From Atrichornis clamosus (lineage: Eukaryota > Chordata > Aves > Passeriformes > Menuridae): a DNA stretch of 64,000 nucleotides. The position numbers were made by a program, and so were the translations under genes. The notes under the pieces were generated by a model that searched no databases, was not told the origin of the DNA, and worked only from the letters and a program-made list of their open reading frames with translations. This document shows positions 27,201 to 37,762 of the stretch, one piece after another (position 1 is the first letter of the stretch; each line of letters opens with the position of its first letter). The stretch is from NCBI GenBank assembly GCA_013400975.1, contig WBMZ01015597.1:1-64000 (forward strand), read 5' to 3'.

Positions 27201-30200
27201 TCATGGGCTTAGCAGGTGTTTCATAGGCTTAGCAGTGTTTCATGCAAATAGCTGTCTTCAGAACCAAAATCTCTGTGTGGTGAAAGGTAACTGCTTTTCC
27301 TTTACAACAGCAGCAAGTCCGAACACTCATGTTGTCAGCTACACTTCATCTTAGTGGACAGGTGGTGAATTCTTAAGACACAGTAACTCCATTGTCATTA
27401 GCATCTTAAAGCTTCAAACCAAAACATTTCCACTTGAACAAAAGGCATTCTGTAGTTTAGCATAAAATGTAAAAATACTGTGTAATGAAAATGCAAGTTA
27501 AAGCCTAGGAAGTTAGTTAGGTTTAGGTACATATTCCCTAACAGATCCCATGATATGATCTTTAACTTTAGTGTTAAAAGTACTATGAAACTTTCAGGGT
27601 AACACTGTAAACAATAACATCATTTCAGTAAAAGAAGTAAGATCTGCTCTTTTTTATCTTAAGTTTCTTAAATTTCATATTACTTTTAAGTCTACAAAAA
27701 GAATACAATAAAAATGAGTGTCTTACTTAACTAGTTATAAACTCTTGTTATTTCCATAATAACCTCTAAATATTCCATCCAATGCAGTGACGCTTTTTTT
27801 GTGGGAGATACAAAATGGCTATTTACAGGGTCTGATGGTGGTTCCTTAGTACAATTTAACAGGGGTTGCTAGCCACAGATCATAAAATTAGTACAGTCTT
27901 TGTGCTGTCACTGAAACAGTTTTCTGTAGCATAGAGCACTTTATCACGCTTTTCATCATCTGACTTCTGTAAAACTGTAGACCTCCTCTGAATAATGATT
28001 AGGGTTGCACTGGCAGATTTTGAGATTGCATTTCATAACTGAGGATTCTGAACAAGCCACTCAACAAGCTGAGTGCCAACCCAGGTAACAGGCTTATTAT
28101 ATGTGTTAGTTTGCACTTCATTAGTTTTTAAATTGTAGTCAGACTTAGTTACGGTGTCATATGATGTCATATATGGTTGCCATTTGGCATGGAGAAATTT
28201 CCCTCTCTATTTAAAACTTGTTTGTAAATGCAATGGAGCTGCTTCTTTCTCTGTGCCCTTGTACTGCTGCTATTGTTTAAAATGCTGTTCCAGTCTGTCT
28301 CCTAGGTTGAATTCCTGTGACTGTGGAAAAACATAGAGGCCTTGCTAGAGGCCATTAGCTTTGAGAGCCAATTCTTTTTGAAGTCTGTGAGAGCTAGTTT
28401 GGGTGCCTTTAGGAAGTGATCTATACTCTTGGCCTAGCTAGGTAGAAGATACATCTGTTCAAACTGCCTTTTTGTTTTCAAGGTCCCAGAGCAGTTGAGT
28501 ATTGGCCCATATATCCTTTCTCTTTTGTTACAATTGCTATAATTTTAGAATATTGTCATTGTTTGCTTAAGATGCTGCAATGATACATGAACATACAGCT
28601 CTGTGCTAGGGGCAGCGCAGTTCTTCAGACTACATGGAATATGTGTGTGCACCTGTACCAAATTAATTTTATTTTATATACAGCTACGTTGCCAGGTATG
28701 TGGGAAAGAACAGTAACTATAGGAAGTGCTGGGAAAACATACAGTGTAACTGGCTGGAAGGTAAGAAGAATCAATATAAAGGAGTTCAGTTATATAAATA
28801 ACAGAATGCATTTATTACACTAAAAAAGCCTCTGTTTTTATGACCTATGTTTTGAAAGCTTCTGGCAAATCTCCATGTCTCCAAAACATGACAATACCAT
28901 TCTGTTGGAGCAATTGCCTATCTTTAACACCCATGGCTTAATTATCTTCTTGTCTCTTGAGTGATAAGCTCTTGTGAGCACAAAATACTAAAAAAATCAC
29001 TACAGTGCGATTGTACAAAACTGGTAAAGATTATTGGAGAAAACACGGATATTATTTTAACTTCACAGTTTTCCCAGCTTGACTTTTAAATATGTATCAG
29101 AAAGTAGACAAAAGATATTGAACTATTTGGCATCTAAACTCTTCTTCATCACCTATGTAGTTGATCACCTGTAGTTCAAACTAAACCATGGCATATATGA
29201 TTCATTCCTAATAATTGCTCAGTTTGATTTCTAATCCTTGCTATGAAGAATTAAAAGTTTCCTCAGTACCCTATGAGAGATAGGGATAAAGGAAACTATA
29301 ACTATTTTCTCAAATCTATAGTTTTTTAAAGGTGTCATTCACCAAACTTTGTGTAAACTAGCTCCTAATTCTTTATCAAAACAAATTTACTACAAATTCT
29401 TAAAATAGAAAAATTTGAGACATTGGCCAATTCTCATTATTTGCTAATTTTTAGTAACACCACTTCTTTAAGTATAACATATGCATGCTTTCCTCCCTTA
29501 GCTTGGTTGGTCCATTGGTCCAGAGAACCTGATTAAGCATTTGCAAGTTGTTCATCAAAATACACTATATACTTGCCCAACTCCATTACAGGTAGGTACA
29601 GATGGGGCAGAGGAGGTTGTTTTCTGGTGTAAGAAAGCTGTTGGCCTCACTGTAATAAAACAATAATCACAACAATTAGGTTTTAGTTGTCAAAATATGT
29701 ATTCTGAGGTGTAAGAAAAGGAAACAAATTTGGTCAGCTCATCAGACATTTAAAAAAAATTCTTGCAGATTCTTTCATCTTTCACCTACAAACTACTTCT
29801 TGCATAAAACATGTCAATCTTGATGGTTTCCTAGCATATATAAATAGAATTTCTGTCTACTAGTGTCTAGCATTCAATGGGACATTATTATCAATAATTT
29901 AAATTTAACTTCAATTCAGACTGTAAACCCTTGTGTCAAGGACTGTGACTTCTGTGTGTGATTAGTGCCTTGCGAAAGATTGGATGTTTTGGGTGTTGCC
30001 ACAGCACAAAGTATCAAACAAATTACAGGTGTAGTTTGCATAGTTTATGTTCTGATTTGCTTAATAAGGACCAGGATTGAATAAAAATCCACGTGATTTC
30101 AGTAGGAAGTGTGCCAGTGTCTGTGAGTTTAGTGAGTGTTCACAAGTACTTTGGACATTATGTTTCCAGGAGGCTTTGGCACAAGCATTTTGGATAGACT

Positions 30201-33200
30201 ATAAACGCATGGATGACCCAGACTGCTATTTTTACTCCCTGTCTCGAGAGCTGGAAAGCAAGCGTGATCGGATGGCTCAGCTACTTAAAGGAGCTGGACT
30301 AAAGCCTGTCGTTCCAGATGGAGGATACTTCATGATTGTTGATGTTTCTACGTTAAGTTAGTATACAGTTGGTTAAAAAGGGTGTGGAAAGTAAATATAG
30401 TTAATCTGAAAATGCAACTTTCATTTTAAACCATATTCTCATTTCCTATGTGCATAACATTGTCAGGAGTACTAACTGGGACTGAAATTTTTGGTTTGAC
30501 CTTAGCTGGTAAGGTAGATTTTATGAGCTTCAGCAAAGCCTTTGTGATCCTAACTGTTGTCCATGTTTTGCAAAGCTTTGACAAGTTTTTAGAGAGAACA
30601 AAGCGGGTGGGTAAACATTATGAAAATGTTTGAGAGCCAGTACCTGGCTTAATATCCTGAGTTCATACCATTTGTATTTTCTTTCTGGTCTTTTTTGTTT
30701 GTTTTTTTGTTTTTCTTAATCAGAAATCACACCCTGAAGGCTGTTGGAGATATTCTGATCTCTGAACACTGTAAAATGCTACCAAAATTTACAAAACCTT
30801 TTGGAAATTCAGGTTATGGTAACTTTGGAGGAAGAATTCCCAGAGGGGAATGTTTTCTAGTTCCACATTTTTTCACTGGCTGGTCTAAATGGCACGTGTC
30901 ATTCAGACAGAAATGTTTAAACACAGCTGAACCTCGCAGTTTTACCACATGTCAGAAAGTTTCAGGTACTCCAGTTTCACAGATGAGAAAACTTCATTTT
31001 CAGGGATTATTGCTGTCCATGCAATAAATGCACCCTCCAAATAAAATGGCTCCATAGCATAGTCCTAAACTTTAGGATTTCTTGGAGTACTGCATGGCTT
31101 TCTTCCAAGCTACATGTCTGAATTCGTTTTGGATGAAAAGCAAGTGCTCAGGTCAGGATGGAAAGGTTTGATTTGTTACCCTATTTTAAGTCTTACAGTA
31201 TAACTTTAAAATTATATATTAAAAACATGCATCTTCATTCTTAAGTATTAACTATAATAAATTGCTGTTAATGAATGCCTTCCCATTGGAGTCTAGGAAA
31301 TCTTACAACATACTTGTTTAAAATTTAATTTTTTTAGATGTGGATCTCTCTGATGTAGATGAGAAACAACCTTATGATTATAAATTTGTCAAATGGATGA
31401 TAAAATCTAAGGTAAGATGTCTTAGTCATACACTAGTTTCAGAAATGTTTTTCTGTTGAGAGCAAGAGCAGTGCAACTGTAGTTATTAAATAATGTAGTA
31501 GAGATGTTCCATTCAAAATATTATTTGGTGTTGCTGACAATGGTGTGACTAAAATATTGCTAAATATACTGAAAATGTACCCTGTGGGTTTGTGTTGCAT
31601 CCCAGCATTTTTCTTTCAGCATGGTTAAATGTTAATTGTACAAAAGTACCTTTGAAATGTTTTGCCTAAGAAAAGTAATTTGAATTTAGTAAAGTCTAGC
31701 TAGTGTGTACAAAACTAACCTTGTCTTTCCCTCTTGCATTGGGAGGGAGAGTTCTAGAAATGGAATAGTAAAGTCATCATGCTTAAACAGATTTTTTTAT
31801 CTACGTATCAATTTGCAAATGCTATTTCTGTTTTATGTTTCAGAAGCTGTCAGCAATTCCTCTTTCAGCATTCTGTGGTCCTGAGACAAAGAAACAGTTT
31901 GAAAAATATATACGTTTTTGCTTCATTAAGGTAAATTTGCAGCACAGAAATCTGCAAGAGACTGACTGTTACATTTTTTCCCAGGATCTCTTGTGTTTAA
32001 TGGTTCTAGGAACAGAAAGTTAGCTTGGTAAAATTCAGCACAAAGCTTTAATTATCTTGTGCTGAGGGACTTTACACCCTCAGTGTGGGTGGCATAGCTA
32101 AGAAGGGCAACTGGCAGAAAACAACTGGATGGGTAGCCCTTTTTTGGCTTACTGTATTGATTTTTAAAAACATTCTTGACCAGTGGTGACAGCGAAAATT
32201 AATGAGACAGGTAAGATATCAATTAATGCGATTTCTATAATCCAGAGCAGAGAATAATTGTATAGCAGAGTATATGGCCCATGCCCCTTCAGTGTCCAAC
32301 AGCAAAAACTGTGAAGAGGTCACCTCCCAGTTTAGCTTACTTGCCTGAAAATACAGAGTTTCACACGAGCTCCAACTTACAAAAGAAAACATGTTTTTTT
32401 GAGAACTGTCTGATTTTTGCCATTTTGTGAACATCTCCTTTATACATATTTCCCCCCCTGTTAAGTCTGTTCTTGAAAAGACTGAAAGGCTTTGGGGACA
32501 GGTACATAAACTTTTATAAGCCCAAAGCCCTAAGATGTTTCCTTAGTGTTCTGTAACAGAGTGAGCATAATGGACTATGTGCAAATCTGTAACTGTTGTT
32601 GGATAAAGATCAGAGCCTTAGCCTGAACCAGTAATGAAGGGGAGTTTCTCCTTGTGTTACTTCGTTCTTTTGATGAGGTCTAGAGTCTATGGTATAAACT
32701 GAGCCAGTAACAACCAGGGTGAAACTTGCTGGTTGTAAATGTGGCGTGCCCACGATAAACAGCACTAATCATTTCAGGTCAGACTATCTGTTTGACTCAC
32801 CAGGTTGTAGCCAAGCTACACAGTTTGGAGAGATTATGGTTAAATCGTTCACAGCATAACATGGTTGCATGGAGATTAAAAAATCCCAACAGTATATGTA
32901 GGGATTAGGCAAGTATGCTAGCATGTTTCCAAAACAGAGCTGCCAAGTTACATCACTGCATTAATACCTTGCATTTATGTAAGTATTGATTTCATTAAAT
33001 GTGATATAGTATGAATGCTGAGATAATCCATTTTCTTTTAAATATATCAAATAAATATTTTCAAGGAATCAGCATTGAATTCTTTGTACAGTCCAGATTT
33101 ATAGCTAATAACTGTTAATGAAAAACTGGCTGACAAGATATTTACAAGATGCAAGTGAAAATACCAAATACTGATTTGAAGTGATATAATCATGACTGAC

Positions 33201-33317
33201 TCTCTCTTCAAGAACTCCATACTTGCAGTAATAGTGCTGTTCCTTGTTTTGCAGAAAGACAGCACACTAGATGCAGCTGAAGAGATCCTGAAGAACTGGA
33301 ATAAACAGACAGGCTGA
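15109..33317 (+). CDS. KYAT3: Kynurenine aminotransferase 3 / cysteine-S-conjugate beta-lyase 2 (13 coding exons)
   Basis: The coding exons are 15109-15207, 18308-18366, 19550-19694, 22482-22631, 23854-23940, 25371-25493, 25585-25705, 28684-28760, 29502-29591, 30170-30356, 31338-31411, 31844-31930 and 33255-33317. All junctions are GT-AG and in phase, giving 1362 bp and 453 residues; the human protein has 454. It is a fold-type I, PLP-dependent class-I aminotransferase. The family transaminates kynurenine to kynurenic acid, often with glyoxylate or 2-oxo acids as acceptor, and cleaves cysteine S-conjugates. Visible active-site residues are Asn217 in PHNP, Asp245 and Tyr248 in SDEVYE, Lys279 in SAGKT (the Schiff-base lysine) and Arg428 in RFCF (substrate carboxylate). 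Residues 1-33 form a basic, acid-free-start leader typical of mitochondrial import, and Met35 could start a cytosolic form. I see no frameshift or premature stop. Identity is very secure from recalled human sequence. Confidence 0.96.
18308..18366 (+). CDS. KYAT3: KYAT3 exon, residues 34-53, with internal Met35
   Basis: The exon opens ACA ATG, so Met35 at 18311 is the second codon; it has A at -3. It contains the conserved [11 protein letters not shown] stretch and ends TG|GTAAGT, splitting Trp53. If the leader exon is skipped, 18311 would be the first start and give 419 residues. Confidence 0.93.
19550..19694 (+). CDS. KYAT3: KYAT3 exon, residues 53-101
   Basis: The acceptor CCTCTAG follows a pyrimidine tract and the donor is TTT|GTAAGT. 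It encodes the N-terminal segment with [12 protein letters not shown] and LNQYTRGF. In this family the glycine after NLGQ and the tyrosine and arginine near the end help line the substrate pocket. Confidence 0.96.
20524..20840. repeat. GC-richer island within a KYAT3 intron, possible unclassified repeat
   Basis: About 300 bases with many CAG, GGTCA and GGCC-type words sit abruptly in AT-rich intron. Short near-repeats such as GGTCAGCCCAG and GGTCAGGCCCAG recur. It has no open frame. It may be an old transposon fragment; I cannot assign a family. Confidence 0.3.
22482..22631 (+). CDS. KYAT3: KYAT3 exon, residues 102-151
   Basis: It begins GHPSLVKAL after acceptor AACAG and ends GAA|GTAAGT, both in phase 0. 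It carries [10 protein letters not shown], the glycine-rich turn that contacts the PLP phosphate in class-I aminotransferases. Confidence 0.96.
23854..23940 (+). CDS. KYAT3: KYAT3 exon, residues 152-180
   Basis: The exon encodes [16 protein letters not shown] followed by VFIPLRC. The tyrosine of the FYDCY motif stacks near the cofactor in relatives. The donor is TGT|GTGAGT. A second GT two bases earlier exists but would break the frame. Confidence 0.94.
25371..25493 (+). CDS. KYAT3: KYAT3 exon, residues 181-221
   Basis: The acceptor follows a long T tract, and the donor is AAG|GTAAGA. The exon starts [12 protein letters not shown], which differs from the recalled human segment, then becomes conserved through [19 protein letters not shown]. 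Asn217 of PHNP is the expected cofactor-binding asparagine. Confidence 0.94.
25585..25705 (+). CDS. KYAT3: KYAT3 exon, residues 222-262
   Basis: The exon encodes [14 protein letters not shown] and [12 protein letters not shown]. Asp245 is the residue expected to pair with the pyridine nitrogen and Tyr248 the one expected to contact the PLP phenolic oxygen. It ends one base into codon 262 at G|GTACTG. Confidence 0.95.
27201..27244. repeat. Short tandem duplication, 20-base unit, about two copies
   Basis: Two imperfect copies, TCATGGGCTTAGCAGGTGTT and a 19-base version with one substitution and one deletion, stand head to tail and are followed by the first bases of a third. This fits simple replication slippage inside a KYAT3 intron. 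Confidence 0.75.
28684..28760 (+). CDS. KYAT3: KYAT3 exon with the PLP-binding lysine, residues 262-287
   Basis: Acceptor TACAG and donor AAG|GTAAGA bound 77 bases. The exon holds [20 protein letters not shown]; Lys279 after SAG is the internal aldimine lysine of the family. Confidence 0.96.
29502..29591 (+). CDS. KYAT3: KYAT3 exon, residues 288-317
   Basis: Thirty whole codons begin [15 protein letters not shown] and end with CPTPLQ before donor CAG|GTAGGT. The acceptor is CCCTTAG. It lies directly after the lysine exon and is strongly conserved. Confidence 0.96.
30170..30356 (+). CDS. KYAT3: KYAT3 exon, residues 318-380
   Basis: It encodes [20 protein letters not shown], then [20 protein letters not shown] of the C-terminal small domain. 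The donor is A|GTTAGT: this splits codon 380 (Asn) and restores the frame with the next exon. A nearer GT at 30352 would not keep the frame. Confidence 0.93.
31338..31411 (+). CDS. KYAT3: KYAT3 exon, residues 380-404
   Basis: The exon starts in phase 1 after TTTTTTTAG and encodes [19 protein letters not shown], ending KSK before AAG|GTAAGA. It belongs to the small domain that closes over substrate. Confidence 0.94.
31844..31930 (+). CDS. KYAT3: KYAT3 exon, residues 405-433, with the carboxylate-binding Arg
   Basis: It encodes [20 protein letters not shown] then KYIRFCFIK. Arg428 in RFCF is the conserved arginine that binds the substrate alpha-carboxylate. Acceptor TTTCAG and donor AAG|GTAAAT keep phase 0. 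Confidence 0.95.
33255..33317 (+). CDS. KYAT3: KYAT3 last coding exon, residues 434-453 and stop
   Basis: Acceptor TTTGCAG is followed by [20 protein letters not shown] and TGA at 33315-33317. The [10 protein letters not shown] stretch is conserved; the final residues differ from recalled human sequence, as is usual for this tail. Confidence 0.95.
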   Translation, partial: KDSTLDAAEEILKNWNKQTG

Positions 33318-33608
33318 CTTTTCATATTAACTCTTCCATATAGTATAATTGTTTACTAGTAGATTTTTTAAATTGGAAATTTAAGAACAAATTACTTAAT
33401 ATGGTACAGAATTAATATGACATTGTAAATAACTTTTTGCTGCCACCTGCTGAGGAGTTAAAACGATAATTTACTGGAATATATGTAATCCAACTCAGAG
33501 ATTATTTTCAATCTTTTACAAATAATTTGCTTTTCTCCTAAAATAAACCCTCTATGGGATTCACTTCTTTTACTGAAAGAAAAGATTTGTAAGACTCTGT
33601 GTAACATA

Positions 33609-33614
33609 AATAAA
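33609..33614 (+). terminator. KYAT3: KYAT3 candidate poly(A) signal (proximal)
   Basis: AATAAA lies about 290 bases after the stop. Another AATAAA precedes it at 33542-33547, so either could direct a short 3' end. Confidence 0.5.
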
Positions 33615-33917
33615 TGATACAGGTATTTTAAAGCTTACAAGAAAAAAAGTGGAAATTGTTTTTCATATGAGATAGCATGGGAACTAAAGAGAGAGACCTA
33701 CAAACATTGTGGTTTGTGAAACCAACTAACCTGCCGTAGAGGAAGATTAAGACATGCCTCATATTAGATAATTGCAGTGCCTTTCTACATGCCTGCCTAC
33801 CTACTCTATCTGCAGAAACTGCATGAGTTTAAATAAAGTGAAAAGTGCTAAGTTATATAATTACTGCTTTATTTTCCACAATAGTCATGTGTGGTGTTCT
33901 GAAAGTATTCAATCCTC

Positions 33918-33923
33918 AATAAA
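33918..33923 (+). terminator. KYAT3: KYAT3 candidate poly(A) signal (distal)
   Basis: AATAAA about 600 bases after the stop is the last of a cluster of four; 33832-33837 is its close alternative. Confidence 0.5.
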
Positions 33924-34399
33924 ATTATAAAAGTGGCATCTAGAATAGGAATTCTATTTACTTATACTATTTACCTATGTATTTATTCCATGGATGAATC
34001 TACAAAGCAAAATATAGAAGACTTTGCTTTAGAGGCTCCTTTACAATCAGGTTTACAGTAACATAATTAATTGCATCATTCTTTTTCTTACCATGCTACA
34101 ACATCGGTAATTTCACACCAAACTTACTTTAAACTCCTTAGATCTAGGGGGATCATGCAGGTGGGCTGAATTCTGTGCTATGGAGCTCAACTAGCTTTGT
34201 TTCAAGCACAGTGGATAAAGGACTTGTTTCAAAAGAGACCAATATGGAGAATTCCTTTCTAGGTACCTTCTTTTCCAGTTCTTTCTGCTATCTTTCAATC
34301 TGTGGATGGGTTTCCCACTAGCAGAAGCAATCCATGTAGGTGACCTTTTAAGGCCATGTGCTTTGTCCTCCATGGTCTTTCTGTGTTCTTCTCACAGGC

Positions 34400-34947
34400 T
34401 GTCCTGATTTCAGATGGGATAGTTAATTTTCTTCTCAGTACCTGGTACAGTGCTGTTTTGGATTCCATTTGGGAATGATAACGCACTGACCAACAACTGT
34501 TTTGGTTATTGCTAAGTTGTGTTTATTCTAAATCAAGGACTTTTTTGTGTCTCCTGCTCTTCCAGTTAGGGGGTACAAAAAACAAAAGCTGGGAGGGAGC
34601 ATAGTGGGGACAAGTGACCCAAACTGTCCAAAGGGATATTCACACCAAAGAATGTCATGCCCAGTATACAAACTGGGGAGTTACCAGGAAGGGAGCTGAT
34701 CAGGGTTCAGGGATGGCAGCAGTCAATGGGTGGTGAACAACTGTATTGTGCATCACTTGTTTTTCTTCTTTTTACTCCTTATTATTATTATTTACTATTA
34801 TTATTCTTTTAAACTTTGTTTCGATTATTAAACTGTTTGTATCTCAACCTACAGGTTTTACTTTTGATTCTCCTCCCCATTCCACCGGTCTGGGGTGCTG
34901 GGTGAGTGAATGGCTGCTTACTTGCCAGCTGGGGTTAAACCACAACA
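34400..34947 (+). mobile_element. Solo LTR of an avian endogenous retrovirus
   Basis: The element begins TGTCCTGATTTCAG and ends TTAAACCACAACA, the TG...CA ends of an LTR, and its whole length matches my recollection of an LTR family abundant in songbird genomes. Inside are a TATA-like box at 34665, a TTA-rich tract at about 34780-34806, an ATTAAA poly(A) signal at 34827 and the closing GGGGTTAAACCACAACA. The flanks CAGGC and CAGGT look like a 5-base target-site duplication with one change, a size reported for ERVL-type elements. No gag, pol or env sequence adjoins it, so it is probably a recombination remnant. It lies in sense orientation between KYAT3 and GTF2B. The family name is uncertain. 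Confidence 0.85.
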
Positions 34948-37082
34948 CAGGTCTAATGGTGCAAAGCCTGAACAAATTCAGTAACTAGTTTTGCCAATGT
35001 TTTACTCATTCTGTGACTGCACAGCTGGAACCTTAACTGAATTCCATTAAACTGTGACCATGGCCAGGACCTAAAAAAAGGTATAGAAACTGGACTGTGA
35101 GAAGAGCTGCTAATTTTTTTCATTAATAGTTCTTGATTCTGGGCTTTTCGGAGTCCGATAGCTGGGACTTCCACAGACTTTGTAGCTGTCTTGCACTACC
35201 ATTTCCGAAATCTCATCAGAAGATGGTTGGCTGATTTTTGAAGTGGTGTGTAGTCTTTGTGTAGAAAAGTCGATCCAGCAATTAAAGTGACTTAACTGAG
35301 ATTTCAGCATGAATTTAATTTGGAACTTCCTAAGTTAAATTCCAGGATAAACTATTTTTTTAGGCACTAAATTTCTGTGAAACACTCTATTTCACCAGGA
35401 GTTTAAAATCTGTTTGTGTAAGTTGCACTGGAGAGCTGTGGTGGTGCAGGAACTAAGAGGTTGCAACAGGCTATTGAACTGCATGATAAATCAACAAACC
35501 ATTACAAAGGACCTTTAGACATACAAGTAAGAACCAGTGATTTGTTTTCATTAATGTACTTTTCATTGTGTTTGCAAAGGCATCTGAATATCCCATTGCA
35601 TTATTGTTGAAATGATGCCGGTAATATCAGCAATGTAAGAATTGCAGTTTAATTACACATTTTTATTACTGACAGTAGCCAGCGTGAGATACTTAGCTTG
35701 AAATGTTAAGAAACTCCAGCATGACCAATTTAAGTTAGTTTTAAAATAGGATTATTATTGTAAATACAGTGATGGGAAAGAACAGATACAGCTGGGAACA
35801 GCAAGGTAAACTTTGTGTTTTGTTAAAATGATCTATTTTTGACAGAGACTGTTAATAGTGGTATTACCATATCTGCCATATCAACCGCTTTTTGTCTGCT
35901 GCTTGTGGACAAAGTGCTTGAAAAATTGCTGCAGACAGGGAATAGAGAATTCATGATATATCATCTACTGTATTTTTGCAACATTTCTGAAAATTATTGT
36001 CTTTCTGTGGTGAAAATTAAATTCTTTCAATTCTACTTAATGACAATTGGATTAGGAGGGTTGACAGTGATTTCCAGCAGAAGATCTTTTTTGTAGAACA
36101 GGATGTAGGAGAAGCCAGGACCAACCTGGAAAGCTTGATGGCACTGGTAGTGGTGATGGGGCACATCTGTTGCAGTCACTGCTCCATGCATATTTCAGAG
36201 GTTCTGGGGGAACTTAATATCACGTGCTGTATTTGCATTGACAATTACAGTGATTTCTTTTTCATTACTCTTTCATCTTTTGGGTTTACTGAGCATTTCT
36301 GAAAAAGGTCATTGCAAGTGGAAAGAAAGCTTTACATTTGTACGTCATTCTGTATTCATATTTGTGTTTTCTAATAGTTTAGTTTGCTTATATTCTAAAA
36401 GGTTTATATTTTTTTTATCCTAAGAAATTTGTTGGCAAGTTTAAACTAGCTACCAAGCAGCGCATGGATTTTCACTTGGTAGAGAAGTGCTTAGAGGTTG
36501 TGTGATAATTAATTTGACTCAATATTAGCAAATATTAGAGAACTTTTAATCCACAGTGAATTTCTTCCTTCAAGTTAGCAAATTGAAAAATATTCTTGTT
36601 ATATAGTGGAGACATGGTCTTAAGTGGTATGAAAAGTCCTTTGTATCTGATTAATGGATAGATAGCAAATTTATAGCTGTTAAGAGACTTCAATACTGAT
36701 CACTTTAAAGCATTGGAATAATGGCCCTTTCCAAAATCTGTAGACCCTCCTGCCCTGTTCTCTCTCTTTCAGTCAGGATAGGCTCATACTCATTTTTTTT
36801 CCACTGTTTTATAACTTGGGCTTGAAAACCTGTAGTTGCTGCTCATTATACAGACTAATTTTGCATATGCATAATCTCTCGGGTAATGAAAGCCTGGACT
36901 GGAGTGCAGTGCTGGAGCTCTTTGGTTTTGCAACAGTTCCTGTGGTTTCACCTCCTCTTCGGCCCGATGTTTGCCAAGGTGGATGCGAGGTGGAGAGACA
37001 GAAGGGGAGCTGGTCGTATCATGCAGGGGTGTGCGGGGTAGCAAGGGAAGCCCACACAAACCAGCGGCCGTTCGTGTCAGCT

Positions 37083-37137
37083 TGACTCAGCCAGAGCGTC
37101 TGGGCACGGCCTGTTTGCCCAGAGCTTCCATGAGTCA
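37083..37137 (+). promoter_or_regulatory. Paired AP-1 / antioxidant-response-like motifs
   Basis: TGACTCAGC at 37083-37091 fits the core shared by AP-1 and NRF2-MAF sites, and TGAGTCA at 37131-37137 is a second AP-1 core. They lie about 610-660 bases upstream of the GTF2B start codon. Function is not shown by the sequence. Confidence 0.35.
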
Positions 37138-37684
37138 CAGCCGGCCCGACACCTGCGGATCCTGCCGAGAGAAGGGCCAGGTTTTTCTCGTGATTCAGTC
37201 AGCCCAGGGCCAAACCACAACAGCTGTAGCCGGTGATGCCAGTAAGGAGGAACTAAGCTTTTCTTTTCTTCCCTTTTCTGGGAGTTGGTCTCTGCTTAGT
37301 TTCAGAGCAAAGAACGTGTTGTGCCCTGTGCAAACTTGGGGCAGTTTTGCTTACACTTGTTTTCTGTGGGAATTCACCAAACTGCTGGAGTTTGCACAAG
37401 AACAGCTGAACCGGAGTCACGCCCCGGGGACGGCACGGTGGCCTTTGTGCAGGGGTCTGTGGGCAGCTGCTGCGTGGGCCGAGGGGAAGGTTCCAGCCCG
37501 TGTGCCGAGCCGGGCCGTCTCCCTGCGGGCCCTGCCCTGGCGGTGGAGCGGCCGTGCCCGCGCCCGCAGCTGCACAACACCCGCCGTGGCCCCGCCCCGG
37601 CGCCAGCGAGAGGCAGCCCGGCCCCTGCGTCCGCCCCTTCGCGGGACCCGTAGGAGCGCTCGGCGGCCCCGCCCGCCGCTGTCT

Positions 37685-37693
37685 GTATTTAAT
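37685..37693 (+). promoter_or_regulatory. GTF2B: TATA-like element of the GTF2B promoter
   Basis: TATTTAATA is an isolated AT-rich word inside the GC-rich island, 53-61 bases before the start codon. A start about 30 bases downstream would leave a 5' UTR of roughly 30 bases. GC-rich CCGCC sequence lies just upstream, where a TFIIB recognition element would sit, though not in exact contact. Confidence 0.4.
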
Positions 37694-37745
37694 AACAGGG
37701 AGGTTCCGCCGCGTCGTCTCTAGCACTGCTGTAGCACCGGGCGAG

Positions 37746-37762
37746 ATGGCGTCCACCAGCCG
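37746..37762 (+). CDS. GTF2B: GTF2B coding exon 1, residues 1-6
   Basis: Seventeen coding bases encode MASTS and two bases of Arg6, then donor CG|GTACGG. The donor departs from consensus at +4 and +6 but keeps A at +3 and G at +5. Confidence 0.93.

Larger units (their letters stand above)
33318..33950 (+). other. KYAT3: KYAT3 3' UTR
   Basis: AT-rich sequence follows the stop codon without a further exon. AATAAA occurs at 33542, 33609, 33832 and 33918, so short and long 3' ends are possible. The right limit is placed just after the last of these signals and is approximate. Confidence 0.65.
33951..37390. other. Intergenic spacer between KYAT3 and GTF2B
   Basis: Apart from the solo LTR, this is AT-rich DNA without a supportable gene. 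Composition becomes GC-richer from about 36.9 kb as it approaches the GTF2B island. It includes an AP-1/ARE-like pair at 37083-37137. Confidence 0.6.

Noticed and set aside
36971..37723. A 250-codon plus-strand open frame ending just before the GTF2B start
   Set aside because: It lies in and beside a CpG island where stops are rare. The product is Arg/Pro/Ala-rich without domains, and it is explained by composition.
37253..37756. A 167-codon minus-strand frame over the GTF2B promoter
   Set aside because: Same GC-driven absence of stops, low-complexity product, and it overlaps the real GTF2B first exon.
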